Shown here: one piece after another, positions 37,688-48,156 of the stretch
Position numbering within the stretch: position 1 is the first letter of the stretch
How the letters are laid out: the number at the start of each line of letters is the position of its first letter
Assembly: GCF_002897375.1 (NCBI RefSeq)
Contig: NZ_BFAG01000010.1
Location: 62,001-126,000 of the forward strand
From: Deinococcus aerius
GTDB taxonomy: Bacteria > Deinococcota > Deinococci > Deinococcales > Deinococcaceae
Length of the DNA: 64,000 nt
Direction: 5' to 3'
Program-made: the position numbers and the translations under genes
Notes under the pieces: generated by a model
What the model saw: the letters and a program-made list of their open reading frames with translations, nothing else
Databases searched by the model: none
Told to the model about the DNA's origin: nothing

Positions 37688-38827
37688 GTGACGCCGACCC
37701 GGGCCGCCGCCCTCCTCCCGCCGCGCAGGTTGGCCGCCGCCGGTCTCGGCAACTTCCTGCTGCTGGGGCTGCTCTATCCCATGCTGGGTCCCGCGCTGCC
37801 GACCCTCAGCGAGCAGTTCCACCTGAGCGGCAAGGGGGCCTCGCTGCTCCTGAGCCTCAACTCGGCGGGGGCCTTCGCGGGCGTGCTGCTCGCCGGGACG
37901 CTCTCCCGGTCCTGGCCGCCGCCCCGGCGCGCGGCGCTGGCCCTGGGGCTGCTCGCCGCCGGGTGCCTGGGGCTCGTCCTCGCCCCCACCTTCGGGCTCG
38001 CGCTCGCCGCGTCGGGGCTGCTCGGCTTGGGCTTCGGCGTGCTCGACCTCACCACCAACGTGTGGCTCTCCACCGCCTACGGCGAGCGCAGCGCCTCCAT
38101 GCTCAACCTGCTCAGCGCGAGCTTCGGGGTGGGGGCCGTCCTCGCGCCGCTGGCGGTGGGCCTGGCGGGCGGCGACTTCCACCTGCCCCTGCTGGGCTGC
38201 GCGGCCCTCGCGGCCCTGCTGCTGCCCCTGATGTTCACCCTGCGGGGGGCCAGCGGGGAAGTCGCCCCCACCGCCACCTTCACCGGGCGGTCCCGCGCCC
38301 TGCTGCTCGGCTTCGTGGGCCTCTTCCTCACGTACGTCGGCGTGGAGGGCGGCGTCGGCGCCTGGGAGGTCACGCATCTACAGGGCGTCCTGGACCTCTC
38401 GACGGGGGGCGCGGCGTCCATCACCGCGCTCTTCTGGGTGAGCTTCACCCTCGGGCGCGTGGTCTCGGCGGCGCTGGCCCTGCGGCTGGAGCCCGCCCGG
38501 CTCGTGGTCCTCGCGCTCCTCCTCGCCGCCGCGAGCCTCGCCCTCGCCTGCGTGCCCGCCGCCGCGCCGGTGGCCTACACCCTGACCGGGCTGTTCCTCG
38601 CGCCCGTGTTCACCACCGGGCTGGTGTGGCTGGCCCGCACGGTCCCCGGCGGCGGGGCCACCACCCTCGTCTTCGCCAGCGCGTTTCTCGGCCCGGTGCT
38701 GTTCTCGCCGGTCGTGGGCGCCTTCAAGGACATGTACGGCCCCACCGCCATCCCCGTCACGCTGCTCGGGGTCACCCTGCTGTGCCTCGCCGTCGCCCTC
38801 GGGCTGCGCCGGGCGTTGCGGCCCTGA
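37688..38827 (+). CDS. MFS transporter, FucP/sugar-like
   Basis: A 379-residue transporter with about 12 hydrophobic segments, beginning LGNFLLLGLLYPMLGPALPTL. GFGVLDLTTNVWLSTAYGERSASMLNLLSASFGVGAVLAP resembles the FucP/NagP-type sugar:proton symporter branch. GTG 37688 directly follows the isomerase stop (TAG), so it is in the same operon. It probably moves a monosaccharide or glycoside handled by the dehydrogenase and isomerase. It is convergent with the MHYT kinase gene, only 7 bases apart. Confidence 0.88.
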   Translation: MTPTRAAALLPPRRLAAAGLGNFLLLGLLYPMLGPALPTLSEQFHLSGKGASLLLSLNSAGAFAGVLLAGTLSRSWPPPRRAALALGLLAAGCLGLVLAPTFGLALAASGLLGLGFGVLDLTTNVWLSTAYGERSASMLNLLSASFGVGAVLAPLAVGLAGGDFHLPLLGCAALAALLLPLMFTLRGASGEVAPTATFTGRSRALLLGFVGLFLTYVGVEGGVGAWEVTHLQGVLDLSTGGAASITALFWVSFTLGRVVSAALALRLEPARLVVLALLLAAASLALACVPAAAPVAYTLTGLFLAPVFTTGLVWLARTVPGGGATTLVFASAFLGPVLFSPVVGAFKDMYGPTAIPVTLLGVTLLCLAVALGLRRALRP

Positions 38828-38834
38828 CGCCCCC

Positions 38835-40346
38835 TCAGGCGGGCTGGCAAACCACCGCCTCGCCCTCCGCCCGCCAGACCTTCACCTCAGGGTCGGCGGG
38901 CAGGCGCAGCCGCACCAGGCCGGGCTCCGTCTCCAGGCTGCCGCCGTGCTGGTGCAGGATGCGCCGGGCGCTGGCGAGCCCGATGCGCTCCCCGGCGCGC
39001 AGGGCGAGCGGGACCGCGCGGGGCGGCGCCTCCCCGCCCGGGGCGCCGTGCCGGACGGACACCACGACCTCGCCCTCCTGCCGCTCGGCCCACACCTCGA
39101 TGCGGGGCTGGGGCACGTTCCCGGCCGCGTCGAGGGTCGCCGCGAGCACCTCCGTAAAGGCCAGCCTCAGCAGCATGGTGTCCCCGCGCACCCGGGGCAG
39201 CTCGTCCATGACCCACTGCACCCGCCGCCCCCTGAGCAGCGGTTCGAGGTCGCTGCGGACCTGCCGCACGAGGACGCCCAGCGAGACCCCCTCGAAGCGG
39301 GCGGGCGCGCCCTGGAAGAAGGGGAGCTGCTTAAGCTGCGCCACATGGGTGCCCATGCTGTCCACCTCCTGGCGCAGCAGCGCCAGGTACCGCTGCACCC
39401 GGGGGTCCGCCGCGTCGCCCAGCGCCCGCTCCAGCAGGTGCGTGACCCCGGCGGCCCGGCGGGTGGGCTCGGCCAGCTCGTGCGACACGGCGACCGCGTA
39501 TGCCAGCAGCTCGGCGTGGGCGTGCTCCAGCGCCTCGGTGCGCTCGGCCACCCGGCGCTCCAGCTCGCCGTTGAGCCGCTGCAACTCGGCGGAGCGGGCG
39601 ACGTGCGAGGTGACCCGCTCGTTCATCAGCAGGGCCCACACCGCCATGCCCAGCAGGGTGACGGCGACCAGGGCCACGCCCCGCGCCAGCCCCAAGCTCG
39701 ACAGGACGCCGGGCATGTCCCCGGCAGCGCCCATGCCGTCCAGGTGGAAGTGCGCCGCATGCATCCCGGTGTAGTGCATGCTGGCGATGGCGAGGCCCAG
39801 CACCAGCGCGCCCCCCAGCCGCCAGCGTTCCTGCTGCGCGGGGGCCGTGACGCGCACCCGCAGCCCCAGCCACAGCGCGGCGGTCGCCGCCCCCACGGCG
39901 ACGAGGACCGAGAGCGCCACGCCCCCCGGGTCGTACTCCACGTGCCCGCCGAAGCGCAGCGCGTGCATCCCCAGGTAGTGCATGCTGGTGATGCTCAGGC
40001 CCAGCAGCACGCCCCCACGGGCGAGTTCCCGGGGACCCACCCGCGGGCGGTGGATCGTGTGCAGCGCCAGCGTGGCGGCCAGCACGGCGGCCAGCCACGA
40101 GAGCAGGGTGGTGGGCAGCGCGTAGGCCATCGGGACCGGGACCCTCAGGGCCAGCATCCCGATGAAGTGCATGGCCCAGATGCCGAACCCCAGGATCAGG
40201 GCGCTCCCGCCCAGCCAGGCCCACGACGCCCGCCGCGCCGCCCCCGCGCCCGCCGCCAGGCTCAGCGTCGCGTACCCCGCCAGGCAGGCGATCAGAAAGG
40301 ACAGCGCCACAAGCTCGGGCTGGTAGGAGGGCGTCAGGAAAGGCAT
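38835..40346 (-). CDS. MHYT-domain sensor histidine kinase with degraded ATP-binding domain
   Basis: A 503-residue membrane kinase. Seven hydrophobic segments carry three MHYT motifs (AMHFIGM, SMHYLGM and SMHYTGM), a proposed metal/gas-sensing module. A coiled region (ELQRLNGELERRVAERTEALEHAHAELL) leads to an H-box with His289 (AVAVSHELAEPTR). The ATPase domain is unusual: the N-box reads LRLAFTEVLAATLDAAG without the usual Asn, and only a weak G-box (ERIGLASARRILHQHGGSL) remains. It may signal without ATPase activity or act with another kinase. A TAAGTT box (40354-40359) lies 7 bases before ATG 40346. Confidence 0.88.
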   Translation of the reverse strand: MPFLTPSYQPELVALSFLIACLAGYATLSLAAGAGAARRASWAWLGGSALILGFGIWAMHFIGMLALRVPVPMAYALPTTLLSWLAAVLAATLALHTIHRPRVGPRELARGGVLLGLSITSMHYLGMHALRFGGHVEYDPGGVALSVLVAVGAATAALWLGLRVRVTAPAQQERWRLGGALVLGLAIASMHYTGMHAAHFHLDGMGAAGDMPGVLSSLGLARGVALVAVTLLGMAVWALLMNERVTSHVARSAELQRLNGELERRVAERTEALEHAHAELLAYAVAVSHELAEPTRRAAGVTHLLERALGDAADPRVQRYLALLRQEVDSMGTHVAQLKQLPFFQGAPARFEGVSLGVLVRQVRSDLEPLLRGRRVQWVMDELPRVRGDTMLLRLAFTEVLAATLDAAGNVPQPRIEVWAERQEGEVVVSVRHGAPGGEAPPRAVPLALRAGERIGLASARRILHQHGGSLETEPGLVRLRLPADPEVKVWRAEGEAVVCQPA

Positions 40347-40353
40347 GAAGTTG

Positions 40354-40359
40354 AACTTA
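40354..40359 (-). promoter_or_regulatory. Possible -10 box of leaderless MHYT kinase gene
   Basis: TAAGTT on the minus strand ends 7 bases before ATG 40346. This is weaker than the other leaderless cases. Confidence 0.35.
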
Positions 40360-40492
40360 AGCTAAGCCCCCGGGTCCGCTCACAATGGGAATTTTCCGTC
40401 AATCGGGTCTTCATCAAACCACAAGCGAGACGACCAAGCGGAGCGCAGGTGTCCGCGGCGGGTAGTCCCCCTGCCTGTTCCGGCAGCGCCGC

Positions 40493-42661
<2,169 letters not shown>

Positions 42662-42667
42662 GCCGCC

Positions 42668-42673
42668 AGTATA
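42668..42673 (-). promoter_or_regulatory. -10 box of leaderless metal-ATPase promoter
   Basis: TATACT on the minus strand ends 6 bases before ATG 42661 and overlaps the palindrome at 42671-42686. Confidence 0.65.
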
Positions 42674-42686
42674 CCTGAGCAGGTAT
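42671..42686. promoter_or_regulatory. Palindromic operator candidate of metal-ATPase gene
   Basis: ATACCTGAGCAGGTAT is a perfect 7-2-7 inverted repeat lying across the -10 box. Its position and length suit an ArsR/SmtB-type metal-released repressor. The regulator is not in this window, so its identity is inferred. Confidence 0.6.
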
Positions 42687-42871
42687 TCAGCTATTCCGCA
42701 CGCCGCCGGGTGATTTCTCCGGGCCGCCGGGCGCGTTCCGGCGGCCGAGTCAGGGTCGGGGCCCTGGCCGGGCGGGCGGCCCGCGGTCCTCCGGGAGTTG
42801 CCCGCTCTTCCGGTCAAATTCCGCCGGGGGAAGAGGCACACCGGGAACGGCCCCCTGCGGCGCGGGCGGCG

Positions 42872-43159
42872 TCAGGCCGGGTTGAGCCAGGGGGGCGGGC
42901 GTCCCGGGCACGGCCCCCGCCTGTCCGGGGAGCGGCGCGGGCGCCGCGCGGCCCGTCGGCGAGGGGGCGCACCGGGTGCCGGGAGCGGGTGCGCGGGGGG
43001 CACGCGGCACCTGCCGGGCACCGGGTGCGCCTGTCCGGGGGCGGGAACACTGGGCGCCGCCTGACCCGGGACCTGGGGGAGGCCGGACTGGGGCTGGTTC
43101 CCCGCGAGGGCGCCGCCACCCAGCCCCAGCAGCAACGTGGTGAGGAAAACCTGTTTCAT
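42872..43159 (-). CDS. Small secreted Pro/Gly-rich protein, probable frameshift
   Basis: A 95-residue frame with signal peptide MKQVFLTTLLLGLGGGALAG and mature part NQPQSGLPQVPGQAAPSVPAPGQ. A strong GGAAGGAG ribosome-binding site precedes ATG 43159. After a run of six C (minus strand; 42995-43000) this frame turns into Arg/Pro-rich, unlikely sequence, while the next frame continues in the same style (LPGQAGAVPGTPAPLAQPG) and ends at 42750. A one-base indel or sequencing error in the run is likely. It lies 67 bases downstream of the sensor kinase and may be in its operon. Function is unknown. Confidence 0.55.
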   Translation of the reverse strand: MKQVFLTTLLLGLGGGALAGNQPQSGLPQVPGQAAPSVPAPGQAHPVPGRCRVPPAHPLPAPGAPPRRRAARRPRRSPDRRGPCPGRPPPWLNPA

Positions 43160-43226
43160 CCCTTTCTCCTTCCGGGCGAGCCTTCTCGCCCTTCGGGGGG
43201 CAGCGTAGGCCCGCGCGCTGAAGGGC

Positions 43227-44561
43227 TCAGGGCGCCCCGCTGAACGGGCGCTGAACGCTCCCCGGCAGGGTGAACCCCACCTCCGGCCCCTGGCCCGTGT
43301 TGCGCGCGAAGGCGTCGCCGCCGTGGGCCCGCGCGGTCGCCCGCACGATGGCGAGGCCCAGCCCGCTGCCCTCCCCGCCCGCCGCGCCGCGCACGAAGCG
43401 CCCGAACATGCGCTCCAGGAAGTCGGGGGGCAGCTCGCCGGGGTTCACGACACTGACCGTGACCTGGCCCGGCTCCTCCCGGGCCCGCAGGGTAACTGTT
43501 GCCCCGGGCGGCGTCGCGGCCACCGCGTTCCGCACCAGGTTCCACAGGGCGCCCTCTACCCGCGCCCGGTCGGCCCGGAGTTCGGCCTCCCCGGCTTCCA
43601 CGTGAAAGCGGAGGTGGGGGGCCAGGTCCGCCGCCGTCTGCGCCACGGCCCGCAGCAGCGCGGCCACGTCGAGGGGCTCGGGGTGCAGGGCCTCGCCCGC
43701 GTCGAGGCGGGTCAGGGTGAGCAGGTCGTTCACCAGCCGCCCCGCCCGCCGGGCCTCCCGCCGCAGGCCCGGGAGGAGCCGGTCGCGCGCCGCCGGGTCG
43801 TCCCCCACCCGCTCCAGCACGTCCAGCCCCCCCTGGAGGGCGGCGAGCGGCGTCCGCAGCTCGTGGCTGGCGTCCGCCGCGAACTGCCGGGTGCGCTCCT
43901 CCTCGGCCGAGAGGCGGGCGAAGGCGTCGTCCAGCCGGGCCAGCATCCGGTTGAGGCTGCGCGCCAGGGACTGCACCTCGTCGGGCGCCCCCGTCTCGGG
44001 CAGGCGCTCGTCGAGCGACGCGGCAGAGAGCTGCTCGGCCCGCCGGGCCATCAGCCGCAGCGGGGCCAGCCCCAGCCGCAGCAGGGCCGAACCCAGCAGC
44101 CCCGCGAGCGCGAGGGCGAGCCCGGCGCCCAGGCCGTAGGCGAGCAGCACGCCACTCACCAGGGCCCGCACCTCGTCCTCCCGCACGGCGAGCCCGATCA
44201 CCGCGTTCCCCGAGCGGGCGAGCTGCACCCCGTTCCACGCCCCGGCCCCGCGCGCCCGCACCCGGGCGAGCACGTCCGGCGGGGGGCGCGGGTGCGGGCC
44301 GCTGTCGGAATACAGCACCCCGCCCGGCGTGGCGATCAGCCCCCAGGTGCCGCACGTTAGCGCCAGGTTGAACAGCTCGTACTGCAGGATGGTCGGCGTT
44401 CCGCCCCCCTCGCCGTCGCGGGCGATCACCGCCACCTGGCTCGCCAGCGACCGGGCGGCCTGCTCGCGGGCGAAGTTTCCCGCCCGCAGCCCCAGGTACG
44501 CCCCCAGCGGGACGAGCGTGGCGGCCAGCAGCGCCAGCAGCCGCCGCCCCCGGAGGCTCAC
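43227..44561 (-). CDS. Two-component sensor histidine kinase
   Basis: A 444-residue kinase with two transmembrane segments (RLLALLAATLVPLGAYLGL and VSGVLLAYGLGAGLALALAGLL) flanking a periplasmic sensor of about 100 residues. A HAMP domain follows (PLRLMARRAEQLSAASLDERLPE). The H-box has His233 (DASHELRTPLAAL), the N-box is LWNLVRNAVAA, and the G-box GEGSGLGLAIVRATARAHGG is intact. GTG 44561 overlaps the regulator stop (GTGA), so the two form a co-translated pair. The signal is unknown; a neighbouring secreted Pro-rich gene may be a target or co-sensor. Confidence 0.95.
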   Translation of the reverse strand: MSLRGRRLLALLAATLVPLGAYLGLRAGNFAREQAARSLASQVAVIARDGEGGGTPTILQYELFNLALTCGTWGLIATPGGVLYSDSGPHPRPPPDVLARVRARGAGAWNGVQLARSGNAVIGLAVREDEVRALVSGVLLAYGLGAGLALALAGLLGSALLRLGLAPLRLMARRAEQLSAASLDERLPETGAPDEVQSLARSLNRMLARLDDAFARLSAEEERTRQFAADASHELRTPLAALQGGLDVLERVGDDPAARDRLLPGLRREARRAGRLVNDLLTLTRLDAGEALHPEPLDVAALLRAVAQTAADLAPHLRFHVEAGEAELRADRARVEGALWNLVRNAVAATPPGATVTLRAREEPGQVTVSVVNPGELPPDFLERMFGRFVRGAAGGEGSGLGLAIVRATARAHGGDAFARNTGQGPEVGFTLPGSVQRPFSGAP

Positions 44562-45244
44562 CCCGCCTCGTCCCGCCGCCGCAGGGCGTAGCCCGACCCG
44601 CGCACGGTGTGGATCAGCTCGGGCTCGCCCAGGGCCCGGCGTAGCTGCCGGACGTACACCTCCACGATGTTGTCGTCCCCCAGGAAGTCCGCGCCCCACA
44701 CGCTGTCGAGCAGCACGGCCTTGGACAGCACCCGCTCGGGATAGCGCAGGAAGACGGCGAGCAGGTCGAGCGCCCGCGGGTTGAGGTCCAGCCCCCGCCC
44801 CCCCCGGGTGGCCTCGCGGAGCTGGGTGTCCAGGCAGAGGTCCGCGTAGCGCTGCGCCCGGCCGAACTGCGGCTGGGCGCGGCGCAGCACCGCCTGCACC
44901 CGGGCGGCGAGCTCGCCGAACACGAAGGGCTTGACCAGGTCGTCGTCCGCGTCACCCTGCAGGTGCGCGATGCGTTCCTCCACCCCGTCGCGGGCGGTCA
45001 GGATCAGGACCGGCGTGCCGCTCCGGGCGCGGATGGCCCGCAGCACCGCCCCGCCGTCCAGCCCCGGCAGCCCGAGGTCGAGGATCACGACGTGCGGGGA
45101 GGCCGACGAGAACAGCCCCAGCGCCTCCGAGCCGCCCCCCGCGCTGCTGACCTCGTAGCCCTCGTACCGGAAGCCGAGTTCGAGCAGGTCCCGGATGCCC
45201 GGGTCGTCCTCCACGATGAGCACGCGCGGCTTGTCGCTGGACAT
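44558..45244 (-). CDS. OmpR-family response regulator
   Basis: A 228-residue regulator. The receiver domain has VLIVEDDPGIRDLLE, the phosphoacceptor Asp56 (VILDLGLPGLDG) and the Lys of LVKPF. The C-terminal winged helix has LNPRALDLLAVFLRYPERVLSKAVLL and VYVRQLRRALG, ending ELIHTVRGSGYALRR, a standard DNA-binding output. It partners with the kinase at 43227 through a GTGA overlap. The gene is the first of a probable three-gene operon with the secreted Pro-rich protein. Confidence 0.96.
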   Translation of the reverse strand: MSSDKPRVLIVEDDPGIRDLLELGFRYEGYEVSSAGGGSEALGLFSSASPHVVILDLGLPGLDGGAVLRAIRARSGTPVLILTARDGVEERIAHLQGDADDDLVKPFVFGELAARVQAVLRRAQPQFGRAQRYADLCLDTQLREATRGGRGLDLNPRALDLLAVFLRYPERVLSKAVLLDSVWGADFLGDDNIVEVYVRQLRRALGEPELIHTVRGSGYALRRRDEAG

Positions 45245-45312
45245 GGGGGTACTGTGGCGGGAGAAGGCTGAAGGTCGGCTGAATGGCGCGGGTCCCCCTC
45301 CCCCGCAGGGGT

Positions 45313-45690
45313 TTAGGCCCCGCCCCCGGCCCGGCTGCCGTTCCCCGACTGGCGTTCGAGCAGGGCCACATACGCCGCGAGCAGGGCGTGCCCGGGGGTC
45401 CGCCCCCGACGGGTCTGGCCCTCGCCCGCCTCACGCGCCGAGACGCGCGCCAAGTACGGCGGCGCGGCCTCCCCGTCGGGGGCGAACAGCATCACCCAGC
45501 GCCACCCCCGCGCCTCAATCACGTCCCACAGGGCGTGCAGCAGCCTCCCCTGGCCCGCCGGCTCGTCCGCCTCGCCCGGGGACACCGGGACCGGCGCCCC
45601 CTCCAGTCCCCCGCCAGACCGCCGCCCACCCGCCGGTTCCCCCAACGCCCCCGGTTCCAGTTCCGCCCAGCGCCGCAGCAACTCGTCCAT
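45313..45690 (-). CDS. Hypothetical protein, leaderless
   Basis: A 125-residue protein beginning MDELLRRWAELEPGALGEP. A disordered Gly/Pro stretch (residues 20-45) is followed by a conserved-looking segment (QGRLLHALWDVIEARGWRWVMLFAPDGEAAPPYLARV) resembling a small alpha/beta domain. TATCGT lies 6 bases before ATG 45690, giving a leaderless start. Longer in-frame extensions upstream look non-coding. It lies just upstream of the response regulator on the other side of a 68-base gap and on the same strand. Function is unknown. Confidence 0.65.
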   Translation of the reverse strand: MDELLRRWAELEPGALGEPAGGRRSGGGLEGAPVPVSPGEADEPAGQGRLLHALWDVIEARGWRWVMLFAPDGEAAPPYLARVSAREAGEGQTRRGRTPGHALLAAYVALLERQSGNGSRAGGGA

Positions 45691-45696
45691 GCCCTG

Positions 45697-45702
45697 ACGA
45701 TA
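45697..45702 (-). promoter_or_regulatory. -10 box of leaderless hypothetical gene
   Basis: TATCGT on the minus strand ends 6 bases before ATG 45690. The 45703-46430 gap that follows shows no other gene or structure that I can support. Confidence 0.5.
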
Positions 45703-46430
45703 AGGGTTCCGCGCCCCCGGCAGTGGGGGCGGGGCCTGAATCTGCCGCTCGGGCCGGCCTGTTGCCACCTGTTCGCCCGGGGTGGGGGGCCAGCGCCCAG
45801 GGGGCGAGCAGGACGAGGGCGCCGCCGGTGGGATTCGCGGGGGCACCCTCCGGGAGCGGGATGAAGCACGCGAAGTGTTCTGCCGGGCGAAGGAAGCGTG
45901 CGGAAAGCGGGGCAACCCCGCCGTGGTGTGCCGGGGCGCGGTCAGCGGGCACTCGTCCCCCGTTTGGACGAGTGCCTGATCGCCGCCGGGCTGGATGCTA
46001 CGGCTCGCCATAACCCCGCGGGCAGGTGCGCCACGTCCCCGGGCCAGGTGAGGCTGAGCCCCGGGGTGAAGGTGCCGTTCGCGTCGCGGCCCGGTGTCGT
46101 GGGTGACGACGGCCCGGCCCTCCTGAAAGCGGATCAGGGGTGTGGGGAGTCGTGGTCGCGGTCACGGGTTCCCCCCGGGGGTGCCCCGGTACGCCGCGGG
46201 CGCGGCGGCCTGACCCGGACGTGACCGGAAGCCGGACACCCGTGGGGCCGCGGTTTTGCGCCGCCGGGACGCGGCGGCCTGTCGCCGACGTGCCCTGGCT
46301 CCCCGCCGCGGGGGCGCCGCCGCAATCAGCCTCCAGTCACGCTGCCCCTCCTACCGTGCGTCCAGTTCGGGGACGCGCCCCGGCGAAGGAGTACCCGGGC
46401 CCACCCGACCACACGAAAGGAAACCGAACC

Positions 46431-47201
46431 ATGAACCGAACCCTGCCCGCCCTCTTTTCCCTCCTGGCCCTCAGTGCGGGCCTCGCCGCCACTCGGGGGC
46501 CCGAGCCCAGAACCGTCAAGGGCGTGGTGCTGGACACCCGCGGCAAGCCCATCAAGGGTGCCATTGTCCGCATCGAGCCCGCCCTGACGGGCGGCATGGT
46601 CAACGTCAAGACGAATGCCAGAGGTGAATACACCGTGAGTTCACTGCTCGACATGCCCTACTACGCCAACGCCTGGGTCCAGATGCCCTACCGGGGGCAG
46701 AAGTTCTGCCTGCGCGCCGACTCGGTGAACGAGGAGGGCTACGAGCCCTTTTCCGGCAGGACCGGGGCGATCCGCGACTTCAAGCTGAAGCTCAGCGGCC
46801 CCATCCCCGACGCCGGCGAGGACGCCTACTTCGGTGGCGAGGTGCGGCTGCTGCACCCCGGCTGGGACGACGAGGGGGCCGTGAACTGGGACGAGTCGCG
46901 GGTGGAGGTGACCCTGGTGCCGGATGGTCCCCTGGTGGACGGCTCGCCGGGGAAGACGCTCGTGAGGACCACGCGGCCCGGCGACCAGTTCCTGTACGAC
47001 ATCCCGCTGGGGCACTACCGGGCAACGGCCATCGAGATCCGTAAGGACGGCTCGCGCGTTCCGCTGCTGATGGGCGAGGCCAAACCCGCGTCCACGATGG
47101 ACCTCGCCTTCGAGTCCAACACCACCTACTGCGGTCTGGGCTACGGCAAGGTGAGCGGCATTGGCCGGGCCTTTCTGTACGTCGCCCGCCCGGCCAAGTA
47201 A
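46431..47201 (+). CDS. Secreted protein with carboxypeptidase-regulatory-like beta-sandwich domain
   Basis: A 256-residue protein. It begins with a signal peptide (MNRTLPALFSLLALSAGLAA) and then the motif TVKGVVLDTRGKPIKGAIVRIEP, typical of the CarboxypepD_reg-like beta-sandwich (VTD.G.P..GA.V pattern), with NVKTNARGEYTVSSLLDM as the second strand pair. A long beta-rich part with two Cys follows. A GAAAGG ribosome-binding site lies 8 bases before ATG 46431. Such domains serve as extracellular scaffolds or binding modules. No operon partner is seen, and the 3' flank (47202-47725) is gene-free. Confidence 0.7.
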   Translation: MNRTLPALFSLLALSAGLAATRGPEPRTVKGVVLDTRGKPIKGAIVRIEPALTGGMVNVKTNARGEYTVSSLLDMPYYANAWVQMPYRGQKFCLRADSVNEEGYEPFSGRTGAIRDFKLKLSGPIPDAGEDAYFGGEVRLLHPGWDDEGAVNWDESRVEVTLVPDGPLVDGSPGKTLVRTTRPGDQFLYDIPLGHYRATAIEIRKDGSRVPLLMGEAKPASTMDLAFESNTTYCGLGYGKVSGIGRAFLYVARPAK

Positions 47202-47665
47202 CCCGCCGCGCCCAGTCTGGGGAGAGGTCATACCCTCTTGGCCCGTATGGGGGTCCAGGACGACAGCACGGATGCAGGAGCCGCTGGCGGCGGTGGGGGA
47301 GATGTGCCGCTCCCCCACCCAGGGGGACGGGCTTCCTGTCCCCGGCATCCCGCCGAACTCCCCAGGCACCGTTTCCCCCGGAGAGCGGGCGGCCCGGCGT
47401 CAACCGGCAGCCGCTCCTCCACAAAATTCTGTTGGGCACCGATCATTCCTCATTCTTTCTTCTACAGACAGAAGTAAGCGCCCCCGGAGTGCGTCTAGGA
47501 CGCTGTTCATATTGCTGCCCCGCAGGAAGGCCAGGAAGGGGCCCCGGACTCGTTTCGAGGGGTACGGGAAGGGGAGGAAAGGGCAGCGTTCCCCGGGGGT
47601 TGCGGACTTGATCCGCCGGATGGTGAGCTGGGGCGAGGGGCAGGCCTTGCCAGAGTAGGCGTGGT

Positions 47666-47693
47666 TTTCACACTAAGGCAGATTAGTGTGAAA
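47666..47693. promoter_or_regulatory. Perfect inverted repeat, operator or terminator candidate
   Basis: TTTCACACTAA (47666-47676) pairs with TTAGTGTGAAA (47683-47693) over 11 bp with a 6-base loop. It is AT-rich in a GC-rich surrounding and stands 32 bases beyond the decayed GntR gene's end. No U-run follows. The remainder of 47202-47725 holds nothing that I can support. Confidence 0.5.
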
Positions 47694-47725
47694 TAGGCCG
47701 GGCTGCCACCGTGGGACGACCCTCC

Positions 47726-48155
47726 TCAGAACTCCGCCCCGGTGTCCCGCTGCGCGGTCAATCGCTCCAGACTGCCCCGCCAGTTCCGGCGCAGCAGCGC
47801 GGCGGCCCGGTCCCACTGCCGGGCGCGGAGGGCCTCGATCATCGACGTGTGCTCGCCCAGGGAGCGTTCCCCGCGCGCTTCGTACGCGAGTTCCACCCGC
47901 CGCAACTTGAGCTTGAGCCCCCCCAGCACCTCGGCCAAGGCCCGGTTGCCCGCCGCCTCCACCCACACTTGGTGAAACCCGTCGTCCGCCGCGAGGGCCA
48001 GGGCGTCGTCGTGTTCCTCCAGCGCCCGCGCGAGGTCGGCGTTGGCCTGTTGGCCTCCTCCAGGCGCCGCAGGTGGTTCCCGGTGAGCCGCGGCCTGGCC
48101 TGCTCCAGCGCGAGCACGTCCAGCGCCTCGATCACCGGGTATAGCTGGAGCCGGG
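47726..48155 (-). pseudogene. Decayed GntR/FadR-type (FCD) regulator, C-terminal domain only
   Basis: The remaining sequence encodes an FCD ligand-binding domain only. One frame gives LQLYPVIEALDVLALEQARPRLTGNHLRRLEEAN near 48150-48050. A frame change near 48045 then gives ADLARALEEHDDALALAADDGFHQVWVEAAGNRALAEVLGG, followed by LRRVELAYEARGERSLGEHTSMIEALRARQWDRAAALLRRNW. The N-terminal winged helix is missing; its place is taken by the end of the oxidoreductase gene (48157). So the regulator is both truncated and frameshifted, and no functional product is expected. Confidence 0.75.
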
Positions 48156-48156
48156 T

